64,000 bases of DNA from Dermatophagoides farinae. Lineage: Eukaryota > Arthropoda > Arachnida > Sarcoptiformes > Pyroglyphidae. The stretch covers positions 1,302,001 through 1,366,000 of the forward strand of contig NC_134678.1 of NCBI RefSeq assembly GCF_024713945.1, written 5' to 3'. Positions within the stretch are counted from its first letter, which is position 1. Each line of letters opens with the position of its first letter. This document shows, in pieces, positions 36,329-48,504 of the stretch. The notes below the pieces were generated by a model that saw only the letters and a list, made by a program, of their open reading frames with translations, did no database searches and was not told where the DNA came from. The position numbers were made by a program, and so were the translations under genes.

Positions 36329-39300
36329 ATGTCCAATCATCAACGATCGGCATTAAATGATGCCTGTCTTGATATATGGCTATTATTGAGAAAAAATTTC
36401 AAGATTCAATTACGACATCGACTGGCAACATTTTTAGAATTAATCGTACCTTGTATTCTAGTCCTATTGGTGGCCATTATTCGTACAAAAGTTGCTGTCA
36501 CCGAATATCCGCAACCAAAAATCTATGATGAATTTGATTTATTAGAAATACCAAAAATATTGGAATTAAATTCCAACTTTATGATCTACTATACACCGAA
36601 AACGAACCAAAATGATGAGATTATGAAAAATCTAGTCAATGATTTAAAAAAACAATGTTCCGATTCAGTGTTCAATCTTAAGATGCCGTGTTCACCAGAG
36701 ATCAAAGGATTCAATGATTCATCCGAAATGATTGATCATTATTTAGTGGAAAAAGATTTTGTTCTATGTGGTATTGAATTCGATCAATTAACCAAATCAA
36801 ATATTGAATTTACATTACGTTTCAGTAATATACCTCGAACTATTAAACAAAATCGAATGGAAATTAATGATTGGAAAACACAAATGGTAATGAAAAATGT
36901 TATGCCTAGTGGTCCAAGAGAAAAAAATCAAACAAATGGTGGTATGCCTGGCTATGAAGATGAAGGTTTTCTATTTATTCAACATTTGCTATCAATGGCC
37001 ATTGCTAAAACTTTATTCGCTAATGATACCGAAGCCATAAATGATTTACTTGAAATCGAATTAAAAGGACAACGATTTCCATATCCAAAATATATTGATG
37101 ATTTATTCTTATTTAGTTTGAATTTTCTTTTTCCAACAATCTTTATGTTTAGTTTCTATTTTTCTGCCATTAATTTAACAAAAACGATTGTAAATGAAAA
37201 AGAAAAACGTATGAAAGAATCAATGAAAATGATGGGCCTGAAAGAAAAATATCATTTTATTGCACATTTTATTAAAGCCACCATAATCATGATACCGGCA
37301 ATCATTTTGATTATTGTATTTTTGAAAATTCGTTTCGCCACCAATAGTCCACCGATATTGATCACGGATTCAACCATATTGTTTGTTTATTTTTTTCTCT
37401 ATCAAACTTGTAACATCTGTTTTTCTTTTATGTTGAGCACATTTTTTTCAAAGGTAAAAAATCCATTGATGATTTGTGATTTGATGAAATTTTAATTTCC
37501 GGAAATTTTCTTCTTTCTCTCTAGGCTAATATTGCTGGAATTGTCACCGGAATCGTTTCGTTTCTAACGTATTTACCATATTATCCGATGATACAACAAT
37601 ACAAGTGAGTGTTTTGGTTTTGTTGTTGATTTGAAATTTTTTTTGATTTAATTCTTTTTTTTCCATTCTCTAGTAACTATACATTATTGGCAAAAATTAT
37701 CAATTGTTTTATGCCTAATACAGACATGTCTTTAGGTGTTTTCATTATGTTGATACGTGAAACACGTGGCATTCCAATCACATGGGATAATATAGCCGAT
37801 CCGGCAATACCGAATGATTCGTTAACATTTTTAGTTATATTGATTATGTTCGTGGTCAATTCATTCATATATTTAGTGATCACTTGGTATATGACATTAG
37901 CATTTCCTGGTGAATATGGTGTACCATTACCATGGTATTTTCCATTTACAAAAAATTATTGGTTTCCATCCAAAAATCATAATGATGGTGGTGATGACGA
38001 AAATGATGATGATGATGTTGTTATTGTTCGTAGTAAAAGCATTGAAAATGGTAATATTGATACCGATACAATCGAAGCATATCCAAGAAATCTTAAAGTT
38101 GGCATTAGTATTCGTAATCTTTGCAAAACATATGATAATGGCAAAACGTATTCGGTTAGAAATTTAAGTTTTAATGTTTTCGAAAATCAAATTACAGCAT
38201 TATTGGGACATAATGGAGCAGGTAATTGCTGATTAATTTTTAATTTTTTTAAAAATCAATTTCAAATATGCAAAAAAAAAACCCATAGGAAAAACAACAA
38301 CCATATCGCTGCTTTGTGGTCTATTTCCACCGACTAATGGTACAGCAATCGTAAATGGTTATGATGTTCGAACCGATATGAATCGAATACGTTCCAGTCT
38401 TGGTATTTGTCCACAATCGAATCTATTATTCGATGAAATGACAACGGAAGAACATTTGGATTTTTATTGCCGTTTAAAACATACTGATCTAACGGATAAA
38501 GAAATTCGACATGAAGTTAAAACGATGGTAAAAAAATTGGATTTAAAAGATAAATTTAAAGTTCAAGCATGTAATCTATCTGGTGGAATGAAAAGAAAAT
38601 TATCGGTATGTTTGTTTGTTGTTTTGATTAATCAATTGATCATTATTTTTTTATCTTGAAAGGTTGGAATTGCATTGATTGGTGGATCGAAAATTGTTAT
38701 TCTTGATGAACCAACATCCGGTATGGATGTATCGGCTCGGCGTTTTATTTGGGATCTATTGTTACAGGAAAAATTGGGTAGAGTTATCATTATTTCCACA
38801 CATTTTATGGAAGAAGCTGATGTATGTATTATTATCATGCAAAATATGAAAATTTTCAATTTTTTTTCTTGATAATAAAGATTCTTGGTGATCGAATTGC
38901 CATCATGGATTCTGGTAGTTTACGTTGTTATGGATCTTCATTATTTCTGAAACGACATTTTGGTGCTGGTTATCATTTACGAATGGAGAAAAAAACCGCT
39001 AATATTGATACGGATTCGATTACAAAAATTGTCTATGATCATGTGAAAGATGCAAAGATTGAAAGTTCTGTTGGCATTGAAATAACATATTCATTACCAA
39101 GTGAACAGATTTCAAATTTTGGGCCATTATTACGATGTATTGAAACCGATCTTGTTGATCAGATTGTCAATTATGGAATTTCAATCACAACCATGGAAGA
39201 AGTTTTTCTAAAGTAAGAAGTGTATTCAATTGATTGGTTAAAATTCAATTTGATTTGATTTTCTTTTTCGATAAATATATTCAGAGTTGGAAGCCATAAT

Positions 39301-42217
39301 CAACAGAAAGCTGAATCATTAACATTCAATAAAAATGGTGAAAATTCTTTCTCTGTTAATGTTGACAAATATAGCGACAACAACAAATATGTAACAAGAG
39401 TAAAAAATTCCGGATCAAAACTGATTGCACAACAATTCCGTGCATTATTAATCAAACGAATACTTTATTCATATCGAAATCCAGTATTGACGATAACACA
39501 ATTTATTCTACCGATTTTAATTCTAATCTCAACATTATTAATGATGCGAACAATACCGCAATTGGCTGCATTTAGAAAATTAACAATGAGTCTGAATCAA
39601 TTCCACAATCCATTGGTGAAATATTTTGTCCATAATGATAATCTTTCACTTTCGTTGGCCAAAGATTATGAAGATGTATTGAAACATGAAATCCGTAGTG
39701 ATAGAATTATTGGTAAGTGAAAATTATTGGTTTTTTGATTGAATTTTTATTATCGTTTTTTTTTCTCAGCCATTCCTAATGTGAATGAATCGATTGTTGC
39801 GAATGAAATTGTATCGGTCAATAATTTTGTTTATAATTATGAATATGTTACATCGGCATTATTTCAATATGCAAATGATTCTAGATTTGAATTAAAAGTG
39901 GTTGCCATGTTCAACGATCAACCATACCATACACCATCGATATCATTGAAATATGTTGATCAAGCTCTCATACGACATTTGTTTGGCAGAAAAAATCTAC
40001 AATTATCCGTATCAAATTATCCGATGCCATTGACTATTGCAGAAAAATTCAATAAAATTAAAACACCAATATCCGTACAAGGAGATTTTCAAGTTATACA
40101 ATCAATCATTATGGGCTTATCATTTTTCCTGAGCAGTTTCGCCATATTAATCGTCGAGGAAAGAGTTGTCAAAGCTAAACATTTACAAAAAATATCCGGT
40201 CTTCGTATGGCATTCTATTGGCTATCATTTTTGGTTTTAGATTACATACTTTATCTATTGTCGATATTGACGATAATCATTACACTTCAGGCATTCAAAG
40301 TGGAAAATCTTCATGAAGATGAACAAAGCCTTTACATATTTATTGGCTACAGTCTATGTGGATTTGCATTACTTCCATTTGTTTATTCAGCATCATTTTT
40401 CTTCACTATTCCGGCCACAGCTTATGCGAGATTAAGTCTAGTACTTATATTAAGTGGCATAACATCAATGATTGCCGATCAATTAACAGCAATCAAAGAA
40501 TTTGATTTATTGAATGTTAATCATATATTGAAACCATTGTTTCATCTATTGATACCGTTATTTGATATAAGCAAAATTACCGGTAATCTTCAGACGAATT
40601 ATCGAAATAATAAGATTTGCCATTTAGAATATAATGGAATGTCTATTCAAGATTTATGTAAATATTTCAAACTACCACACATAGATGATCGACTTGAAGC
40701 AATTCGACCATGTTGTAAAGGTAAAATTCTATTTTTTTTTTAATATGATTGTCTTTGCTAATTTTTTGTTTTGTTTTGTCTTGGTTTCTCTTTTACAGAT
40801 TATTGCCATGAAGTTTGTTTGAATTTTGAAGAAAATTATCTCTCATTAAATGAACCAGGAATTGGATTGAGCCTAATATATGTGATTGGTAGTGCTATAA
40901 TCTATTGGCTTATATTGTTCACTATTGAAGTGAATACGATAGAATCATTGAAAAATTTTATTAAATTAATGAGTAGAAAATTTTCAAACAACAACAAATC
41001 ATTGCGAACAACAAATTCTGGATTAGATGAAGATGTACAAGCTGAAAAATCATTTGTCGATAAAATTGTTTCTACTGGCGAATATCCTAAATATTCATTG
41101 GTCATCAATAATCTCAAAAAACAATATGGAAAATTTGCCGCCGTTAATAATATCTCCTATTGTGTAAGTAAAGGTGAATGTTTTGGTTTATTGGGTGTAA
41201 ATGGTGCTGGAAAAACAACAACATTCAAAATGATAACTGGTGATGAAACAATTACATCTGGTGATATTTTCATTAATAGTTTCAATGTGAAAAAAGAACC
41301 ATATAAAACATTAGGAAGAATTGGATATTGTCCACAATTTGATGCATTATTAGATGATTTAACCGGCCAAGAAACACTTCGATTCTATTCACGGTTAAGA
41401 GGAATCAATGAATGTGATATTGCCGAACAAATCACCGAATTAAGTCGGTTATTATATTTCGAAATGCATTTAAATAAATTGACTAAAACATATAGTGGTG
41501 GTAATAAACGAAAATTGAGTACAGCAATTGTATGTATAATCCACATTTTTGTTAGCTAATTATTATTAATTAACTTCTTCATTATTGTAATTAACTTAGG
41601 CTTTATTGGGAAATCCAGCCGTTTCATTTTTGGATGAACCAACATCTGGTGTTGATCCAGTTGCACGAAGATGTCTTTGGGAAGCAATTGGCCGAAAACT
41701 TAAACAAAACATTTCTATCGTATTAACATCACATTCAATGGAAGAATGTGAAGCCTTATGTAATCGATTGATAATCATGGTGAATGGCCAAATTAAATGT
41801 ATTGGTAGTCCATTACATTTGAAAAATAAATATGGTAATAGCTATAATCTTACATTGAAAGTAATGCAAGATAAACTTTATGTATCAAGTTTACGTCGTC
41901 AATCATTGAATGAATTGGAGAAAAAAATTGAAAAAATCAAATCATTTATATCGCAAACATTTCCAACAAGCCAATTGAAAGCTATACATAATAATCAAAT
42001 AGAATATGTAATCCAGAATCAAGATGATTATGTGATACGTTGTAGTGAAATATTCGTTGTGATTGAAAAGAACAAAGAAACACTTAAATTAGAAGATTAT
42101 TCTGTAAGTCAAACAAATCTTGAACAAATTTTCTTATCATTTGCACGTGAACAACGTGAACGTCTTGAAGATGGTGAAAAACTCATGGAAACCACCGAAG
42201 AAGAAACAAGTTTTTAA
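36329..42217 (+). CDS. Full-size ABCA lipid transporter
   Basis: Ten exons (36329-37453, 37525-37604, 37674-38221, 38289-38605, 38663-38821, 38881-39212, 39285-39712, 39770-40720, 40799-41529, 41600-42217) give 1762 residues with all phases closed. The layout is TM1, an extracellular domain of about 200 residues, a TM cluster, NBD1, then the same again. NBD1: Walker [11 protein letters not shown] (about 580), signature [10 protein letters not shown] (681-690), Walker [16 protein letters not shown]2: [10 protein letters not shown] (about 1445), [10 protein letters not shown] (about 1547), [13 protein letters not shown]. Introns cut inside the Walker A of NBD1 and right after both signature motifs. 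The length and short ectodomains favour the ABCA3-like group rather than the very large ABCA1/12/13. Such pumps flip phospholipids or sterols at plasma, lysosomal or lamellar membranes. All ATPase motifs are intact. Confidence 0.95.
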
Positions 42218-42240
42218 ACAATTTTATTTATTTAATAATT

Positions 42241-45004
42241 TCATTTTTTGTTAATCTTGTCCAATTTTACAATTAATTGTTCGTTTATTTTACATTCCTA
42301 TTGTTGTTGTTTTTGTTTTTGTTTTGGTTTTGGTGGGGTGAACAAAAAAAAATTGTTAAAATGAAATTTTTTTTAGGAAAATTAATAAAATATAATATAA
42401 TTTACCTCTTTGAAAGCTTTAACAGCAATATAATAAAGCCTTTGTTCTTCAATTAATCGCTGATATTGGACATTAAGTTGATTACGTTTTTCTTTTTCAT
42501 TCTGTAACCGTTGTACTACTTTTAATTTATTATCAATAATTGAATCGACTGTTTGTTGAAATTTGACCAAAAATTCATGTTTTACCATTAAATTTGATAT
42601 CGATGCTCTTTTTGTTTTTTGTATTGATGAATGAAGAAAAAAAACCGGTCAGTCAGATGATAGAAATACAAAAAAAAAACAAAACAACATACTTTTGAAA
42701 ATTTTCCAATATGGAATTGATTAGATTAAATTCTTTTTCCAGATACATTCGTTCATCCGATAGTGTATTGTAGAGGGTGTAAAATTTTTTTGTTTCATTA
42801 TGTTTTGTTGATACTGTGGATCGAATAGAATAAAAATTTTTTTTTTTGTTTTATGAGAATGAAATAATCTTGTTCACATAAAAAAAGAGACATACATTGA
42901 TTATAAAGTTCCAGAAAACGTTTTTGATATTGTGCCAATTCAGTTCGATTAGGAACGTCATCAAATTTTCTTTGTATTATAGAATATTTTTTATTGATTA
43001 ATGATAAATCTTTTTTAACATTCGAATGACGTTCATCGTAAACATGTAATTCTTGATCAATTTCTTTTAGTTTATCATTCAATTGATCAGTGGTAACTTG
43101 ACGAGATTCAATTGATTCAATTTGTCTTTCTAAACGTTGTTTCTCTTCACGACAGTGTTGTTTTAATTCAGATTTTTGTTTTCGTAATACATTCAACAAT
43201 TCAGTCAAATGAATTTTTTCCGATTTTATTGTTTCATCATTTTGTTCAGTCTTTTCTAATTCTTGTAATTCTTCACTTTTCTTATCGAGTATTTTTAGTT
43301 TTTCCTGGTTTTGAAAATAAATTTGAAAAAAATTCTTATAGAATGAATAAATGAACAATTATACCTTTATAGACATTAATTTTTCTTCATTTTTATTCTG
43401 CAATAATTGATTGAGCTCTTTTCTTTTGGCCAAAATCTCCATTTTTAATTTCGATTCTTCTTTTAGAAATTCAGCATCCTCGGCACTCATTAATGTTTTC
43501 TTTCTTTCATAATCTTCTGCCAAGCGTTTAATCTCATCCGATTGTTCACCAACAATTTTGACAACAATCGATGTGGAAACTTTTTGTGTATTTCCCATTC
43601 TACTATCATCAGTTTTGGTCATTGATTCCAAAAGATTTTTACAATCAGATTCAGGTTGTTGTTGTTGTTGTTTGGTGGTTATTATGCCATCATTAGTGGA
43701 TTCAATTACATCATTGGTCAGATCTGAATGTGAAACAATTCGTTCATCCAAACCGGTACCACTACATATGACACCGTATTCCAATAATGTTGTTTTTACA
43801 CGAATCAATTCATCTTTTAGCTTATTTCGATTGGGATGTAAAAAACGTCTTTGTATATTAGATTTGATTGGATCAATCAATTCATTATGATCATTGATTA
43901 TCACAGCTAATGATGGACATTTTTGTTGATCATCATTGTTGTTATGAGTAAATGTACGATCAAATTGCCAGCAAGAATATAAACGAACATAATCAGCCAT
44001 TTGTTGACGTGTTTCAAGTGATTTCTTTACAAGCCATTGAATAGCTATATTTCGGATTTAATTAGTTGATATCGATATACGAACTTTATGAGATATTACC
44101 TGGATAAATATGGATACAATCCATTCCTTGTATTTGATGTGGTTCCAACTTAAATGGACACTTCATCTTTTGAAGTACACCGACAATTTTTTCAGTCAAC
44201 GAACTGCCAAAAGAATCATTCATTCATTATTAATAAGAAAATCAAGGAGAGAGAAAAATACATACATTTTCTGGCCAATGGAAAGATTTTCCTGATAAAA
44301 TATATCTACATCTAAATCGATATTGCACATTTGAATTGCCCAACACATTCCACCGATAATCTAAAGAATTTATTTCAAAATTAATTTTAATTAACGATCA
44401 AAATATGAAACCAAACCTTATCGAAATTATGTAATCCTTTAATACGGGCACGAAAATAACCACCGGCCACTAAAAGTTCACATATTTCATTCATCTTTTT
44501 AATTTGTTCTTCATCTTCACGAATATCATAGATTAGATTGTTTCCTTTGGAATCAATATTTTTATCATCAAAATCTTTTCGTAATCTTAATCGATTTAAA
44601 TCGGTACTAGTCAGACGAAATTTTATACGATTCGATTTTTTCCATGGTGATTTATTTATCGTCGATGACAGTGATGATGTTTGGGCAATTTCTTCGACTT
44701 TTTTCATCGATATTTTTGTTTTATCTGGTAAGTTATCTGTATGATTATGATGATGATGATGATGATTGGACAGATTTGTCATTGAACTATCTGTCGATTG
44801 ATTTTGAAGTGAAGAAATTGCCGAATCATTTTGAATTGGTTGAATCGATGATGATGGCTTTGTAGCGATCATTGGTTTTACCGGTAAAGCTGGTTTGGTC
44901 ATTATTTTATCACTATTTTTTGGTTCCAAAGAATTTTCAGTAGAATTTTTTTTCTTCAACAAAGATGTTCGTGGAACAATCTGTGGTTTTGAAGCTTGAT
45001 GCAT
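42241..45004 (-). CDS. CCDC93: CCDC93, Commander (CCC) complex subunit
   Basis: Eight exons (45004-44417, 44360-44266, 44203-44100, 44044-43365, 43304-42896, 42813-42693, 42607-42406, 42297-42241) join in phase to 751 residues. The N-terminal 120 residues are low-complexity with a His run. Then comes the NN-CH-like domain with [52 protein letters not shown] and [19 protein letters not shown]. The C-terminal half is coiled coil, with [11 protein letters not shown] and [14 protein letters not shown], ending [14 protein letters not shown]. The last 57-nt exon restores the family's C-terminus. CCDC93 with CCDC22 and COMMD proteins drives endosomal recycling of membrane cargo. It is longer than the human protein because of the N-terminal extension. 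Its stop is 23 nt from the ABCA stop, and its start is 360 nt from that of ORC5. Confidence 0.95.
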
Positions 45005-45364
45005 TTTTTTTAAAATAAAAAAATGTTATGAATCACAATGCAAAAAAAATGGTAACAAAAATATGAAGGCTAGTTTGCTTGTGTGTGTGTGTGTGTGTCT
45101 GTAACCCGTAAAATCGAAAAAGAGAATTTAGGCAATCATGATGATTATGGAAAAAAAATATAAATAAAAATAAAATCAATTTTTTTTCAAAGAAAAATAA
45201 TCCATCAACACCCAAAATCATATTGTGATTTGATCCATCCATAAAATATGTGTGAGTGGCCAATGTATTTTTTTTTTTTTTTTTTTTTTTGAGGCCAAAA
45301 AACGTGTTTGACTTTGTTTGCCGCGTTTTTTTTTTATTCTGATTGAAAATTAAAAATAAAAAAA
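45005..45364. promoter_or_regulatory. Bidirectional promoter spacer CCDC93 / ORC5
   Basis: These 360 nt separate two divergent start codons. They include (TG)n at about 45078-45099, a T22 run at about 45269-45290 and short A-rich leaders on both sides. No TATA box was seen. Head-to-head housekeeping genes commonly share such spacers, so shared regulation is an inference from geometry only. Confidence 0.5.
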
Positions 45365-46777
45365 ATGTCAACCAACAATATTGTTGCCAATGTTGAAACG
45401 AAATTTCTTTGCCGCCATCGACAGATAAGAAAATTGTCACATTTTTTAAAATTAAACGATATTCATAATATCATTTTGAATGGACCAAAATCAACCGGTA
45501 AAACTTGCATCACAAAAATGTTACTCGATCAATTTGAATATATTTATCTTTGGTTCGATATGATAAATTTGGATAATTCGAATCGATTTTTTTATGATAA
45601 AATTCTACAACAATTTAAAGATTATTTAAATGAAAAATTTTCAAACACCGACAATGATGGCGATGATGATGATAGTGAATTTGTATCGAAAAAATGTTTA
45701 AATCCAATTCAATTTATTGATTATATGATAAAACTATTGCAAATATATCGACAAAAAACAAGTTTACATGATAATAATAAAATCATCATCGTTATAGATA
45801 ATGCTGATATTTTAATTGAAGAAAATAATGAAAATTTAATCTATCTATTGAATAATCTTGATCAATTAACTGGCCACATATGTCCGATTACGGTGATTTG
45901 GATTTTTAAACATCATTTGGAACGATTATTTCGATTGACCACAGATTTCAAAATGAATGCATTACAAATATCATTTGAACCATATGAACAGGAAGAACTT
46001 TTTCAATTATTAACACAATCATCATTATTGCCCAAAAATGATACACATAAATTGTATCGAACATTTGTCAATCTTATATTGAAAACATTGACACCATTTG
46101 AGAATGATTTTCCTAATCTAAATTTTATTTGTCATAAATATTTTGAAAAATATACCACACCATTGAATGATGATGAAATCGCTTTATACAATAAAAGTGG
46201 ACATTTGTATGTAAAATTTCAACCATATCTACAGGAAATAATGGATCAAATTAGCGGCATGGTCATAAATGGTTTGAATAAAAATGTCCGCCAATTTATC
46301 GAATCAATGTCACCATCATTATGTTATACATATGTAAGCGCATATCTTGCCACTTATAATTCAACAAAAACAGACATTCGTTTTTTTGTTCGTAATCAAC
46401 GAAATAATCGTTCCAAGAAATCGATGAATATCAAAGATAATGAAATAAAATGTCCAAAATGGTTTGAATTGGAACGTTCATATCATATTTATCGTGCCAT
46501 AATCGATTTGAATGAAAAAGATTATGATTTACGAATGAATCTATTGATTAACGATGATTGTGAATTCTTACGACAAATGGCTAATCTTTATGATTCGAAA
46601 ATATTATCATCAAAATCCACACAACAACAATGGTCATGTTCTGGTGATTCAAAATTTCAGCTATCACAAGTGATTACCGATGATATGATTTTGGATATTT
46701 CAGCTAAAATCGATTTAGATATTAATGCATTTCTTGTTCATCGTATTGAACGTAGTAATAAACAAATTCAATTGTAA
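45365..46777 (+). CDS. ORC5: Origin recognition complex subunit 5
   Basis: This is a single exon of 470 residues. It is an AAA+ ATPase with Walker A GPKSTGKT (40-47) and a Walker B-like IIIVIDNADIL. The C-terminal ORC5 block has ISGMVINGLNKN and then SAYLATYNSTKTDIRFFV, the most diagnostic stretch of the family, followed by KSMN and a winged-helix-like tail. ORC5 is part of the ATP-dependent complex that marks replication origins and loads MCM. The length is slightly above the human 435. Asp/Asn-rich inserts (about residues 95-110) account for the extra. It is intronless, unlike most neighbours. It stops 2 nt before the convergent RBM48 stop. Confidence 0.95.
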   Translation: MSTNNIVANVETKFLCRHRQIRKLSHFLKLNDIHNIILNGPKSTGKTCITKMLLDQFEYIYLWFDMINLDNSNRFFYDKILQQFKDYLNEKFSNTDNDGDDDDSEFVSKKCLNPIQFIDYMIKLLQIYRQKTSLHDNNKIIIVIDNADILIEENNENLIYLLNNLDQLTGHICPITVIWIFKHHLERLFRLTTDFKMNALQISFEPYEQEELFQLLTQSSLLPKNDTHKLYRTFVNLILKTLTPFENDFPNLNFICHKYFEKYTTPLNDDEIALYNKSGHLYVKFQPYLQEIMDQISGMVINGLNKNVRQFIESMSPSLCYTYVSAYLATYNSTKTDIRFFVRNQRNNRSKKSMNIKDNEIKCPKWFELERSYHIYRAIIDLNEKDYDLRMNLLINDDCEFLRQMANLYDSKILSSKSTQQQWSCSGDSKFQLSQVITDDMILDISAKIDLDINAFLVHRIERSNKQIQL

Positions 46778-46779
46778 AA

Positions 46780-47289
46780 TTATTTATTTTTCTTCAATAA
46801 ATTTGTACATTGTGCCAATTTTATACCAACATAACGTTTACGTGCATTCAATTTGCAACGAATATCGGCAATAGTTTCATGTTCAGGTGCATAACAAACA
46901 TGTAATAATGATCCAAGAAATTCATAATCATCCATACGTTTTTTTGCACGAATTGCATCTATTATTTTTTCATATTTAACCATGTAAACATTTGTGAATG
47001 ATTCTTTTTGTTGTTGTTGTTGTTGTGGATAATCGACCAATTCAAATTTTTCGATTGTACCAAATGTTTCGCATAGAATTCTCAGATCTTCACCAACATT
47101 AACACCGGATAATGTGGGAACTTTATGTATTAAAAGATAAAATGATTCATCAGCAATGGTGAAAACTTTGATAGCTGTTTGTCGTCGACCATTACGATAT
47201 TTTGGTCGTGTTTGACATAATTCTTGTCGTTCATGATGTTCAAAATGATTGATGATACGAATTTTTTTCGTTTTCGAATCATCCATCAT
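46780..47289 (-). CDS. RBM48: RNA-binding protein 48 (minor spliceosome)
   Basis: This is a single exon of 169 residues. The first ATG in frame is at 47289; the frame is open two codons further but without ATG. Motifs in order: TRPKYRNGRRQTAIKVFTI, YLLIHKVP, LCETFGTIEKFE, VYMVKYEKI, AKKRMDDYEFLGSLLHVCYAPE, then a basic C-terminus. This is the RRM and flanks of RBM48, which works with ARMC7 in splicing of U12-type introns. A six-Gln run interrupts the RRM loop after LVDYP. On this strand the AATAAA at 46788-46783 overlaps the last codons, so its 3' UTR may be almost absent or run into ORC5. Confidence 0.94.
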   Translation of the reverse strand: MMDDSKTKKIRIINHFEHHERQELCQTRPKYRNGRRQTAIKVFTIADESFYLLIHKVPTLSGVNVGEDLRILCETFGTIEKFELVDYPQQQQQQKESFTNVYMVKYEKIIDAIRAKKRMDDYEFLGSLLHVCYAPEHETIADIRCKLNARKRYVGIKLAQCTNLLKKNK

Positions 47290-47562
47290 CAACACATTGA
47301 TGATATATCATAATAATATGAAAACAAAATAATTTGAGCCAGTCAAATCGCCATCTATTGTCATAAAATGGTAATATTAATTTTGTTTTTATTTAAATTC
47401 GGATTTTATTGTTTTTTATTTATTTTTTTGGCAAATGAATTTTGGTTATTTTTTTCTGACATTTGTTATGATCATCAATTATAGAGTAGCAGGCCAATTA
47501 AAATGACTAGTCAATATGTGTTTGTATGTGTGTTTGTTTGTGGTAAATGGTCCAAGAATGAA

Positions 47563-48504
47563 TCATAATAATGTTATGAATAGATTAATGAAATAATAAA
47601 ACCAGATTGTAAATCCAACAATAGTTAAATGAAAATAGAGACGATTTTCCAATATCCTTGGAAAATCTGGTAAACCATTAAGATTACAAAAGAAATGCAA
47701 CAGAATAGGTGTAACAAGATGACCGTATGATAGATAATGTACGGCAGCAATAATACCAAAAAAACCGGTATAAATACATTGAATAATTGTAGCGATAATA
47801 TCATCCGAATCGTATTTATCATTAATAAAATATCGTACCAAACATGAATGTGTATGCATCAATGCAAATAATGTTGATGATATCAATATACATGATAATT
47901 TTGACCAAAATGGTGATAGAATGGCGATCAATATACCGCGAAATAAAAATTCTTCAGTAAATGGTGCAACAATAAGATTTCGTAATATTTTCAATATTGA
48001 TAAATTATATGATGATTGAATCATATTGTATATAGATGTTCTATTCATTATAATTTTATAATTTCGTATATTATTTAAATTTAAATCGCAAAAAATTGGT
48101 CCAATAAATAGAATCATAATGAACATCATCGGTTTGATCACACAATCAGCGATAAGATTCCAATTATTTGGATAATGTTTATAAATAAAATAATTAATAA
48201 TAATTGTTGAATCGGCCATTAATGGTGAATCTGGTGGCAAAGTTCTAGTGAATTGTCGAAATAGATTTAATAATTGTAATGAAATCAACGATATGATTGT
48301 GACGCTAAAGAAATTTCTTTTTATAATCATTGGATCATTACGATCAATTCGGGCTGAATCACGCCAAACATAAAGTGAAGCTGGATATAATATTGAAAGA
48401 AAAATGGTGAATAGCAATGAAATTGATTGTTGTTTCCATGTTGTGGTTGTTTCATAATTTTCATCATTATCGATGATATTTGATTCCAATAATGACGACA
48501 TCAT
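47563..48504 (-). CDS. RCE1: CAAX prenyl protease 2 (RCE1, type II CAAX protease)
   Basis: This is a single exon of 313 residues, close to the usual length. It is a polytopic ER membrane protein. The glutamate pair lies in APFTEEFLFRG (E184, E185), followed by FALMHTHS (His217), GFFGIIAAVHYL and HLVTPILLHFFCNLNGLP (His270, Asn274). These are the conserved active-site residues of the family. RCE1 removes the last three residues of prenylated CAAX proteins such as Ras and Rho. Two adjacent Met codons start the frame. It lies head-to-tail behind RBM48 with about 270 nt between them. Confidence 0.95.
   Translation of the reverse strand: MMSSLLESNIIDNDENYETTTTWKQQSISLLFTIFLSILYPASLYVWRDSARIDRNDPMIIKRNFFSVTIISLISLQLLNLFRQFTRTLPPDSPLMADSTIIINYFIYKHYPNNWNLIADCVIKPMMFIMILFIGPIFCDLNLNNIRNYKIIMNRTSIYNMIQSSYNLSILKILRNLIVAPFTEEFLFRGILIAILSPFWSKLSCILISSTLFALMHTHSCLVRYFINDKYDSDDIIATIIQCIYTGFFGIIAAVHYLSYGHLVTPILLHFFCNLNGLPDFPRILENRLYFHLTIVGFTIWFYYFINLFITLL

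Noticed and set aside
43558-43890. Plus-strand 110-codon frame
   Set aside because: Antisense to a CCDC93 exon with confirmed family motifs.
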